Assembly: GCA_033807695.1 (NCBI GenBank)
Contig: CM066310.1
Coordinates: 1,116,001 to 1,180,000 of the forward strand
From: Daedaleopsis sinensis
Lineage: Eukaryota > Basidiomycota > Agaricomycetes > Polyporales > Polyporaceae
DNA: 64,000 nucleotides
Reading direction: 5' to 3'
Shown here: positions 39,518 to 49,460 of the stretch, one piece after another
Position numbering within the stretch: the stretch's first letter is position 1
How the letters are laid out: each line of letters opens with the position of its first letter
Made by a program: the position numbers and the translations under genes
Notes under the pieces: generated by a model
What the model saw: the letters and a program-made list of their open reading frames with translations, nothing else
Databases searched by the model: none
Told to the model about the DNA's origin: nothing

Positions 39518-41600
39518 TCACCCCCGCGCGCGACAACGTTCTGTTCGGCTCCACATAGAGAAACGGACGTCCGCGTCCGGGCCGCCTGCCCACACGCTTC
39601 CAGTGTCAGATCCAGTCCCAGTCCCAGTGCGGATCTCATCGACATCAGCATCGACGGAGACGGAGCGCGCGGGGCCCCCGTCACGCATCGACGACGACGA
39701 CGACGGCGGCGGCGCTGGCTGCCCTTTCGGGACAGAGCGCGACTCTCCGCCGATGTTGGTGTCGACGTCGACGTGGACGTCGAGCGTGTGCGTGTGCGGG
39801 GCCTCGCGTGCATCCTCGCGGACAGCGGCGAGCGGCCGGGTCGACGCGCTCAGCGGTGACGCAGCCTGGCCGAACGGCCGCGGTGCTTTAATAGTGGCGT
39901 CGACGTCGACGTCGATGCCCCAATTGCAGCCTGCGGTGGGCGCGCCGTGGGATTCATGATGTTCGCCGTGCGCGTGTGTGTAGGCCGTGTGCGTGTCGCT
40001 CGCCGCCGCCTGCATAGGCATAGTGCGCATGCCCTCACCCGGCGCTACCCTCTCCGCAAGGCGCACGGAGGAGGACGCCGTGCCCCGCGAGCTCGAGCTC
40101 GGGGCACAACCAGCAGTACTGGTACTGGCGTGCGTGCGCGCGATGTCCCCGAGTGGGCGGGCGGTCGGTCGCGACTGTGTCGGCGCCGCTGCTTCGTTGG
40201 CGCACCGGGCGGGTGCGCGCTGCTGCTGCGCCTCCTCGTCCTGCTCCTGCCCCTTGCCCTTGTGCTTGTGCATGTCGTCCCGGTGCGCGCCTTCCCCGGC
40301 GAAGGCATAGGCGTACGGGTGCCGCACGTCCACAGGCATCGCGGTGCACGCGACGACGAGCGCGGCGGTCGCACGGAGGTCGCCGAGCGCGAGCCCGGGG
40401 GGGACGCCCTGCGCGCGCATGTTGAGCGCGAGCGTGACGAGGTCGACGTTGCCCGAGCGCTCCCCGTGCCCGAACAGGCAGCCCTCGACGCGGTCGGCCC
40501 CCGCGAGCAGCCCGAGCTCGGTCGCGGCGACGGCGGTCCCTGGCCATGGGTGCGTGTGCGTGTGCGCGTGAGTGGCTGCGAATGGGCGCGCAAGGGCGGG
40601 GCGGGGCGCACCTCTGTCGTTGTGCGTGTGCAGGCTCACGAGCATCTCGTCGCGGCCGTCCATGTGGCGGCAGAAGTGCTCGATCTGTGCGTGCTGGTCA
40701 GCGGGCGCAGCGCGACAGCGTACGTGGGGGCGCATACATACGTACCAGGTCGGCATAGTGGTTCGGGGGCGCGCCCTCGACCGTCGCGGGGAGGTTGAAG
40801 ATGATCCGGTCCTCGAACGCGGCCCCCGCGCGCCCCCACGCGTCCTTCACCGCCGCGCAGAGCTCAAGCACGTACGCGGGCTCCGTCTGCGAGAACGCCT
40901 CGACCCCGTACGCGAAGCGGAAGCGCGTGCCGTGCCGCGCGGCGTGCTGCTCCGCGAGCGCGCGCACGAGCGCGGTGTGCGCGGTCGCGAGCGCCGTCGT
41001 TTCGCCTTGCGTCGTGCGCAGGACGGTCTCGCGGAAGCGCGGCGCGGCCGCGGTGAAGAGGTGCACGATCACCTTGCGCGCGCCTGCGATCGCGGCGAAC
41101 GTGCGCTGCACGAGCTCTGCGCGCGCGGGGGTCAGGACCTGCCAGGGCGGGGGGCCGTGAGCTCGCGATATCGATGCATGATGTCTGCTGCGGCCGAAAG
41201 AACGGGGACGGGCGCACCTGGATCCAGACGTCGTCGGGGATCTCGCGGTCGGCGACGAGCGCGCGCACGAACGCGAACTCGGTGTCGCTCGCGGCGGGGA
41301 ACGCGACCTCGATCTCCGTGAAGCCGCAGCGGACGAGGTGCCGGAAGAGCGCGCGCTTCTGCGCGCACGACATCGGGCGCGCGAGCGCCTGGTTCCCGTC
41401 GCGCAGGTCCGTGGAGAGCCAGACGGGGGCCGTGTGGAGGTGCGCGCGCGGCCACTGCCGGTCGGGCAGCGCGAGGGGCGTGTAGGGGGTGTATTTCGTG
41501 CTTGGGTCTGCGCTGTCGTGCAGGATGATGTGAGCTGTGCGCCGCGGCTGATTATCGTGGAGACTGGGTGGAGAGGGGAGGGGACGTACAGCATGGGCAT
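39518..41600 (-). CDS. 2-isopropylmalate synthase-like protein lacking the LeuA regulatory domain
   Basis: Related to LEU4, which condenses acetyl-CoA with 2-oxoisovalerate. Exons on the minus strand: 41600-41590, 41500-41218, 41138-40746, 40684-40612, 40539-39518; about 593 residues. The first exon and start are tentative. The HMGL-type TIM barrel keeps its catalytic and metal motifs: [46 protein letters not shown] (HxH) and [11 protein letters not shown]. Similarity fades after [21 protein letters not shown]. The usual second half, including the LeuA dimer/feedback domain, is replaced by about 300 residues of low-complexity sequence with Asp-Val runs coded by GTCGAC-like repeats. Either a truncated, feedback-free enzyme or a gene losing its 3' half. 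The adjacent carrier is of an alpha-isopropylmalate-transporting type. Confidence 0.75.
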
Positions 41601-42742
41601 GATGGTGTATCTACGTGCGTGACGTGCCGCTGTCGGGCGCACTGCGCGCGGGTCTCCGCGGTTGGTCTTTTTGTACGGTGCACGGCGGCTGGCATTTCGT
41701 ACCAAGTCACTGTGCTCTCAGGCTCCGGGATCGTTAGAGAGAAGCGAGGTCGTTGGCATCCGCGCTCAGCGGGAGAGCTTGACGCGCGACGGACTGTCGG
41801 ACCTGCGATCGCGAGTGGGTGGATGTCGTTGAGCGAAGGATGGTGCTGGATACGATTCTGGGGCGTTCAGTCTCATCAGGGAACTGATGTTCGGAACGAG
41901 GAACTTTGAGTGCTTTGGAAAGGCCGCCCAGCCTGAGCGTCGGTGGGAATAGAGGCCAACGCTGCTCGAAATGCGACAGCACTACCATCGATGTTGATGC
42001 CCTGCAGGGCGGCAGTCATACGTAGTTTGTGCATTGCCAGGTCAGATTTTAGCCTCGGATTCTCTCCGTCAGATCTGCCCGCCGCTCTCCACGGCGACCT
42101 GCGTTGGCAGCCTTTTCTTGCTGCGATCCACACTGAATCGGATCTGAGAATCAGCGTCCAACGTGAGTGACCCGTGCTGACGATATTCGGCCACGTCAGT
42201 ACTCACGCACACGACGCACGTCGCATCGCGACGTTAACGGCGGGGGCGATATCATTCTGATTGAAACGTGGTTCAAGTTCAGTACATACTGTGTGACACC
42301 CGGGTCACAAGCGGTGTTCTTCGGGCGTCTGTGCGAGTTTAGGCGAACTTCAACCAAGTACGTATGGCACAGCCCCCATGCGTTCCTCGAATCTACAGCT
42401 ACGCGTGCAAGGTTCTCACCTGGACGCCACAGGATAAAAAGGGAGCGCTCCGGACGAGTTCTGGTCGACTTTAGAGGGAGTTGCACTTGCCCCGTCCCAG
42501 TTCTTTGCGCCATCTTTCGTCCGATGACCGCGGTGCACCCCACGGTCGACAGAAGGGTCATTTCCACTGGCCAGATTCACAGACTGATATCGACCTAGCA
42601 TAACCAGATTCGAAGGACGGGCTGGACACGGGGGGATCACGAACAGGTTGAAGAACAGCTGGTGCCAGCATGGGCCCCTCCTCGCCCAACGCTCCTTTCC
42701 CAACCCCACGACGAGCTCGGAGTACAATCGACATCGACGACC
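41601..42742. other. Divergent intergenic region, 1.1 kb
   Basis: Promoters of the IPMS-like gene and the MFS permease. A GGATAAAAAGGGAG element near 42.43 kb could be a TATA box for a long permease leader. No gene seen. Confidence 0.5.
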
Positions 42743-45101
42743 ATGGTGTTCTCTACCGGCCTTCCAGACGGCAAAGCCTCGCCCACGCTGGCATCCCCCG
42801 ACGGCGCCGGGTCCCCGTATGTCTCGGAATTCTCCAAATCTGGGGTGGACGAGCGCAAAGTCCTGCGAAAGTTGGACCTCCGCCTCCTCCCGTTCGTGTC
42901 CCTCCTCTACCTGCTCTCCTTCCTGTGCGTGTATCGCCCCCGTGCTCCGTTCGATGCCCGCAGCTGACCCCGTCATGCACCGTCCGCGTCAGAGACCGAG
43001 CGAACATCGGTATGACTCCTCGCCTTCTTCGCCGACGATGTCTGAGCGCTGATGTGGTCTGCATCTGATTTCAGGGAACGCGAAGGTGGCAGGTCTGTCG
43101 GCGGACTTGCACCTCACGGGGCTGCAGTACAACCTGTGCGCTGCTATCTTCTTTGTGCGTACACGTCCGCGCCGGTATTGCTATATCGACTGACCGTGGA
43201 ATAGATTCCGTACTGCTTCTTTGAGGTTCCGTCGTGCGTCGACTCCCGAAATATGTGCCGCGTGCTACGACTGATCCGAGTTTGCTCTAGGAACCTAGCT
43301 CTGAAGCTGGTGAAGCCCTCGCGATGGAGTGAGTTCTGTCCTCGACTCGTCGAGACATCACGCTGACTCCGTGATGCAGTTCCTCTCATCATGTTCTGCT
43401 GGGGCATCGTCATGCTCTCCATGGCGTTCGTGAAGAACTTCTCGGGGCTCATCACGTACGTTCCTGTGTGCCCGCTCCCCGGAGTGTCCGTCTGATCAGC
43501 AACCCCAGGGCGCGTGTTTTCTTGGGGATGACCGAGGTATGTTGTGATCAGACTCGTATCCCAGCTTTGTACTGATCCAGGTCCGTTGCAGGCTGGGCTG
43601 TTCCCGGGGGTGACGTTCTACCTGTGTATGTGGTACCCTCGGGCTGCGCAAGCGCAGCGTGTGGGCATTTTCCTGTCCGCAGCGACGGCAGCAGGTGCTT
43701 TTGGCGGCCTGCTCGCGTTTGCGATCGAGAAGATGGACGGGTGCGTTGTGGTAACGATCCATGTCGTGCACCTGCTGACCTCTTCGCATGCAGTATCGGT
43801 AATCTTGCTGGGTGGTCATGGATTGTGCGTACACAATTTCGTGCGACGTCGCTGACATGCTAACCGCGTCGACGACAGTTCTTGCTCGAAGGATTGCGTG
43901 AGCAGCGTCTGCATCTCAATGAGCTGTGCTGATCGTGTACCAGTCACCGCGATCGTAGCCGTGTTCGCCTACTTTTGCATGTACGACGTACGTACCTTGC
44001 TGAAGTTCGGAGTGACCTGCGAGTATTAATGTCGTACAGCACCCCGAAGACGCCACGTTCCTGACAGACGCAGAGCGCGAGTGGCTCCTCAATACTCTCA
44101 AGCACGACAACACGGGGCTCTCCAGCACATTCCGCTGGAAGTTCCTCGCGCAGGCACTCCGCGACCCGCACGCGTACCTCCTGGCGGGCATCTACCTCTT
44201 GTGAGTGCACCCGCGCCGCACCCGCCCGCGGAGCCACGCTCACGAAACGCCCGCCCACAGCGTGGTGATCCCGACGTACGCCTTCGCGCTCTTCCTCCCG
44301 ACGCTCATCAACGGCCTCGGCTTCTCCGCGTCGCACGCGCAGCTCCTCTCCGTCCCGCCCAACGTCGCCGGGTGCCTCTGCACGATCCTCGCGGGCGCGC
44401 TCTCCGACCGGCTGCGCGCGCGCGGCCCGCTCGTCCTCGCGGGCACACTCGTTGCGCTCGCGGGGTACGTCGTGCTGTTCGCGACGACGGGTCCGGGCGC
44501 GGGGTACGCGGGGACGGTGGTCGCGGCATGTGGGCTGTTCCCGGCTGTCGCGTGCGTGCTTGCGTGGGCGGGCGGGAACGTCGGGGGGGAGGTCAAGCGC
44601 GGGGTGGTCATCGCGATGGTCATCGGCCTGGGCAACCTCGGCGGGTGAGCGCGCGTTCACTTCTTCCGCGACCACAGGCTGTTTGCTGACGGAGGTGTAC
44701 TGGCAGAGTCGCGTCGTCGTTCATATATCGCCCGCAGGACAGCCCGCGGTACCGCCCCGGGCACGCGACCGCCATCGCGTGCCTCTGCGTAGCGTGCGTG
44801 TCCAGCCCGTTTCTTGTCCTTGACGTCGTGGGCGTTCTACAGGCTGACCAGCAGCATTTCTCGACTGAAGCGCCGCGCTGTGCGTCGGCGGCATGCTCGA
44901 GTACCGCCGGCTGAACCGCGCGAAGACGGCGCGGTGCGCGCGCGAGGGCATCGCGGGCCCTGAGGACGCGGGCGCCGCTGCGTATGTGGATGCGGGCGAC
45001 GCGTCGCCGCTGTACAGGCGAGTGTTCACTACCTCTGGGGGATCGGCGAGGCGATGCTACTGCGGGGGATGCTCATTCTGGCTGGTAGGTACACGATCTG
45101 A
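42743..45101 (+). CDS. MFS permease, anion:cation symporter (allantoate/nicotinate permease) family
   Basis: Twelve-helix plasma-membrane transporter of the Dal5/Tna1-like family, importing carboxylate-type nutrients. Sixteen exons: 42743-42924, 42993-43009, 43075-43154, 43205-43233, 43291-43328, 43380-43455, 43509-43536, 43592-43740, 43794-43824, 43879-43897, 43944-43987, 44040-44200, 44261-44644, 44707-44793, 44871-45017, 45089-45101; 494 residues. Signature blocks: LRKLDLRLLPFVSLLYLLSFLDRANIG (split across exons), RVFLGMTEAGLFPGV, FYLCMWYPR, GWSWIFLLEGLLT and LSDRLRARG. Several exons are under 30 nt. The last intron uses a GC donor (GCGAGT), after which the protein ends RYTI, typical of the family. 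Substrate unknown. Confidence 0.9.
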
Positions 45102-45659
45102 GCTGGGCTGGCCATGGGTGGGTGCGCGATGTGTCCGTGTGGGCTGCTGTTTGGATGTACCAGTGACGTCGGGGTTCCTTTGCAATGCATCCCTGCTGTG
45201 TCTTGATATCCTTGTGACTGTACGTTGGGCGTCGCAGGTGAGGGTCATGACTATGTACAAGTAATGACGGCGCGTGGACATTCGCGTCGGTAAGACCAGG
45301 CCCTGGTACAACGTCCGAATCCAGAAGCTTGATGCATATGGTTTACATCGGCGCAACTAGCATTGTTATCACGACACACTAGTCAGTCAGTCCAGCCCGA
45401 GATCTGAAGAAGTTCAAGTTCGGAAGTAGACACTGTGGTGGCGGACAAACAAACACTGGCAATCGGGCTACGCATACATACATATCCGTACATATCCGTA
45501 CATACATATCCTCACAGCGTACACGCGGCAAGACACACATCCACTGGCCAGTACATATGCAGGGTCGGGGAACAAGTCGCGAGATGCGCATACGGTCCAG
45601 ATCTGACTACTAGTGACTCCGGAGCTGGCAACCCCGCACCAGGAGTTCGCGGCGTTCGT
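45102..45659. other. Convergent spacer
   Basis: About 560 bp between the permease and DUF6534-type gene 3' ends. Contains the CATA/ATCCGTA repeat at 45472-45512; no gene. Confidence 0.5.
45472..45512. repeat. CATA / ATCCGTA microsatellite
   Basis: CATACATACATATCCGTA-type units repeated about three times in non-coding DNA. Confidence 0.85.
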
Positions 45660-48060
45660 TTACGCGGCATGCACACCAGACCGCTCGGACGGAGTCCGCG
45701 GGTCCACCGCGAAGTCGAAGTCGTAGTCGCTGTCCGCGTGCGCCTGTGAAAGTGAAAGTGAAAGTGCGTGCGGGGACGGGGTCAGCACCGACGGGACGTG
45801 AACTGGGGACGCGAGCGGGAGCGGGGGTGGACGCACCTTGTCGCCCGTGACGCGGACGGGGTCCGAGTCGGCGGGGTCGGCGTAGGAGTTGGAGCGGGAG
45901 TCCTTGGCCTGCGCTGTGTACTCGGGCTCTGAGCCGTCCGTTGTGGTGCTCTTGAGGATGTGCACGACGGGCGCGCTCCGGGTCGTCGTCGTCTGGTCGT
46001 GGTCGCGGGGATGGGGATGGGGCAGGGGTGATGACGGTTGTGGGTGTTTGTGGGTCGTGAGAGCGGCGCCGGTGGGATTGTCGGCATCATTGCATCCGTA
46101 GTGATGTCGGCATCGTGATTTCATTCCCAAGGCGCGGATGACGAGTGTATTTCGTAGTTGCCGAATGTGGAAAGCGTTGTGTTGTTCGAGTTACTAGTTA
46201 GCGAGCGTCGTGGGCGGAGCCTGAGGGCGGGCGTGCGTACCTGGCCGGTGCTGTCTTTTGGGTTGTTGAAGACGAGGGAGCCCGTGACGCGGCGCCCGCC
46301 CGAGGACCCGGACATGCTCGTCATGGGGATCGTGATGCTGTTGTCGGTCTCGAGCCCGCGGCCGCGATGGGCGGACCGGAAGTTCAACCTGCGCGAGTTG
46401 GAGTTGGTTTGATGTCAATGTGAGCGGACTCGGAGGAAGCTGGAAGGAACCCACGTAGCGAGCAGGGAGTTTGCGTAGACTGTGCTGGGCAGTCAGCTAA
46501 GCCTGAAAGCGACCACAGTGCGACGTACGTTTGCTGAGCAGGAGATGCACGGAGAGGAAGATCATGTTCGCGGGCATGACGCTGAACGTGACGATCACGA
46601 CGATGCCGACGATGCTCGTCATGGCACCGTTGTTGACCGTCCAGTAGATGATCTTGTCGAGGACCTGCGATGCGACGCGGTAGGTCAGCGATAGAGATAG
46701 GTGTGAGGCAGCGGCGGGACGTACGTTGTCCAGCCTAGAGATCGCGAGGGTGATATCTTTAGCGTAGATGATGAGAACATCTCCGATGCACATACCGCCT
46801 GCGCGAGCACAGAAGGAGTCAGTATCTCTGAACGCGGAAACATGGTAGAATACCTGGCTTACGGGTTGAAGCCGGACTTGTGGCGGCGCAGCATGACGAC
46901 CAGCGACACCGTGATGAGGATATCCGCGAGAGTCCCGGCGCCCAGGCCAGACCCGACCTCGGCCGTAATTTTCTTCGGGAGCTCTTCCAGATTCTTGAGG
47001 ATGAAGCTGCGGACGCGGGTGCTCGAGTCAGTGACGCTCAAGGGGCAGCTGTTCCGCAGGGGTTATTTTTGACGTACAGCTTAACTGTCACGACTGGGCA
47101 GGCAGAGCGCGGTCAGTGTCAGGCGCGAGACATGACCGTGACGGTCCGCGTGAGCCTCGGTGCTTACCGGATCCACAGACGATGCGCACGACCGAAAGCG
47201 AGAGCTGGAGCGTCGGGTGATGAGATGCGTGCGCGATCCCGGCATTCTCGCACTAGGAGACTCACAATCAAAACGACCAACGACCATACCCCACCGGACA
47301 CTGTGGCGAGCGTGGTAAGTATAGGGGCGCAAGATCATAGGGGGATTTGAGGAGCACGCACATATATACACCCTCCGCGCATAGAAGCAGTGGACGATCA
47401 CCGTGATGAGTGCCTCCGCTCAAGTTCAGTATGGCGTTTACTTTGAGACTGTCAAACCCCTTACTGTGAGGACGACCGTGATCTAGGGTATACATTCAGA
47501 CGAGACGGCGTAGAAGAGGGAACGCGAGGTGGGACTCACGTTGAAGCTCCTGCGAGTGGACAGTAGTGCTTCGGTGAGGACGAACGGACGCACGTGGAAG
47601 GTGAGGATGCAGCGTACCAGACGGACTCAGACAGGGCGGGACGGTTGTCGAAGTTGACGATCAGGTAGTAGTACACCATGTGCCAGCTGAGCATCACATG
47701 CGTCGTGTCCAGCGCGCTATTTGCCGTGCCTTCAGTAAAAACACCTGGACGGGGGATGCGGCACGGTCGGACTCACAGCAGCGACCAGACCTTGTCGGAA
47801 TGGACGAGTGAGTGAAAGCGGCGAGGTGATCATGTCCGTGGAGGGCTACTCACTGTCCACCGGATGGGCCAGGGATCTTTTGGGAAGCGGCTCATGTAGA
47901 GGTACGTCTGCATCGTCGTGATCCCATATCCTCTGCGCAACAAACGCGCGTCAGAGGGGAGCCTACCAGTCAAGATGAAAGTGCAGAAAGACACGAACAC
48001 GGCGGTCACGAGCACACCTAGAAGGAGCGCACCGACAGTTTGATTCAAGTCGGCCGGCAT
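45660..48060 (-). CDS. Basidiomycete DUF6534-type seven-helix membrane protein
   Basis: Integral membrane protein of the large basidiomycete family with DUF6534-like architecture; function unknown, often compared with receptors. Minus strand from MPADLNQTVGALLLGVL. Visible helices and family blocks in order: ITTMQTYLYMSRFPKDPW, LDTTHVMLSWHMVYYYLIV, VHCFYARRVYI, LTTLATVSGGVWSLVVLIV, GTLADILITVSLVVMLRRH, YWTVNNGAMTSIVGIVVIV and MPANMIFLSVHLLLSK. A Ser/Asp-rich cytoplasmic tail follows to SERSGVHAA. Many short exons are present and not all borders could be fixed; the first intron seems to use a weak GTCTTT donor. Extent is good, exon structure approximate. Confidence 0.7.
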
Positions 48061-49460
48061 GGAGACAGCAAGGGACGTGGCTCGATGGGTGGGAACGGGG
48101 GTGTATGATGCAGCCGAGGGTCCAGTTGTGGAGACGACGAGCAAAGACGATGTAAGGCCTCCGCAGGACGCGGGAAGTTGTTGAAGCTAGAGACGACTGT
48201 GGAGCACGATACTTGAGCAGCAGACTGCGTTCGACCTACAAATCGGAGTCGAGAGCGGGGTGCGCGCAGGAAGAACCTGTCTTATAGGCATAAATGCATA
48301 ACGATCCTCGTGACTGTGGCTTGGCTTCCCAGAGAGGCGTTGGCACACGGACTACCGCCCACGGCCGAGCTCGGAATGTGGAATGCAGTCCGAGTGTGCA
48401 TGCACAGTTCATTTGCGCCGATTTGGCGGGAGGTTGCTGTAGATTGCAAGAAGAGTGAGAAACCTGTGCGTAGGTACTTCGCCGTGGACACCGGTGCAGT
48501 AGCGTCCGCACCTGGAAGAGGAACTGCACACGCCGGTTAGGGTCATGACGGTAAAGGCCACTGCCAGATCATCATTCGAACAAGAAACCTTACGTCGAGA
48601 GTGCCAACCGCCTGTAGATGGAACCGGGCGCTTTTGAGGGGCTCGAGAGCTGGATCGGGATGGGCACAGCAGAATGAAGGTCTACAGCAGATGAGCGCAG
48701 GGATATATCGATATGACCGCATGGTGGAACTTGAAGTTGACGTTTTGAAGAAGGCGCACGCCGGAGATTCGAAGTAACCGTGGGCAGGCGATCTACCAAT
48801 TCAGTGACAACTTCGGTGACCTCCAACTCGAAGCTCAGACACCAACATCAGAGGCCCTACTAGTATGTTGTAACCGTAGTGCGAGTAACAGTCCAAGATC
48901 GAGTGACCACGCTCCGAGGGAACAAACTCCGGGAACAGCCGAAGTGACACAGCAAAGGTCACATGAGTCACACGGTCAAACACAAAAAGGTGTCACGAGC
49001 GGCGGTTATCCCTCGTTCCCCGGACTCATCTCCGTATGTCTTCGACGTCCAGTTCGCTGAGGCTAACGCACACATCATCTCCGTAAGTATCCGATATCAG
49101 ATGCAGAACGACAAAGCTAACAACAGGTGCTCTTCCCCCACAGCTCCCGACCCGGCCCAGCATGCTCAGTGGATCCAATTTGCAGCCATGTTCCCGAGCG
49201 ATTCGACTCATATGATCCGGGATACGTACGGCGTATGCGGGACTTTATTTGTTGACGTCATACGTAGCAGCGTGTGCACATGGCTGCGACTGTGAGGGCG
49301 TCAGCGAAGAGAGGATGAAGGATACGGATATCCTCATTTGGCCGGCAGCGCGCACGTCGGAGATCGGAGGAGCACATGCATCGGCCGTGTGGATGGCCAC
49401 CGCCGCCTTCGAATGTATCCACTCTCCGTCCTCCTCGGCTGCCGTCTCTGGCGAGGGTGA
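48061..49460. other. Divergent intergenic region, 1.4 kb
   Basis: Between the DUF6534-type gene start and the DHA2 transporter. Only short unconserved ORFs; promoter sequence presumed. Confidence 0.5.

Noticed and set aside
39946..40798. 283-residue plus-strand ORF antisense to the IPMS-like gene
   Set aside because: The opposite strand carries conserved catalytic motifs; this ORF has none.
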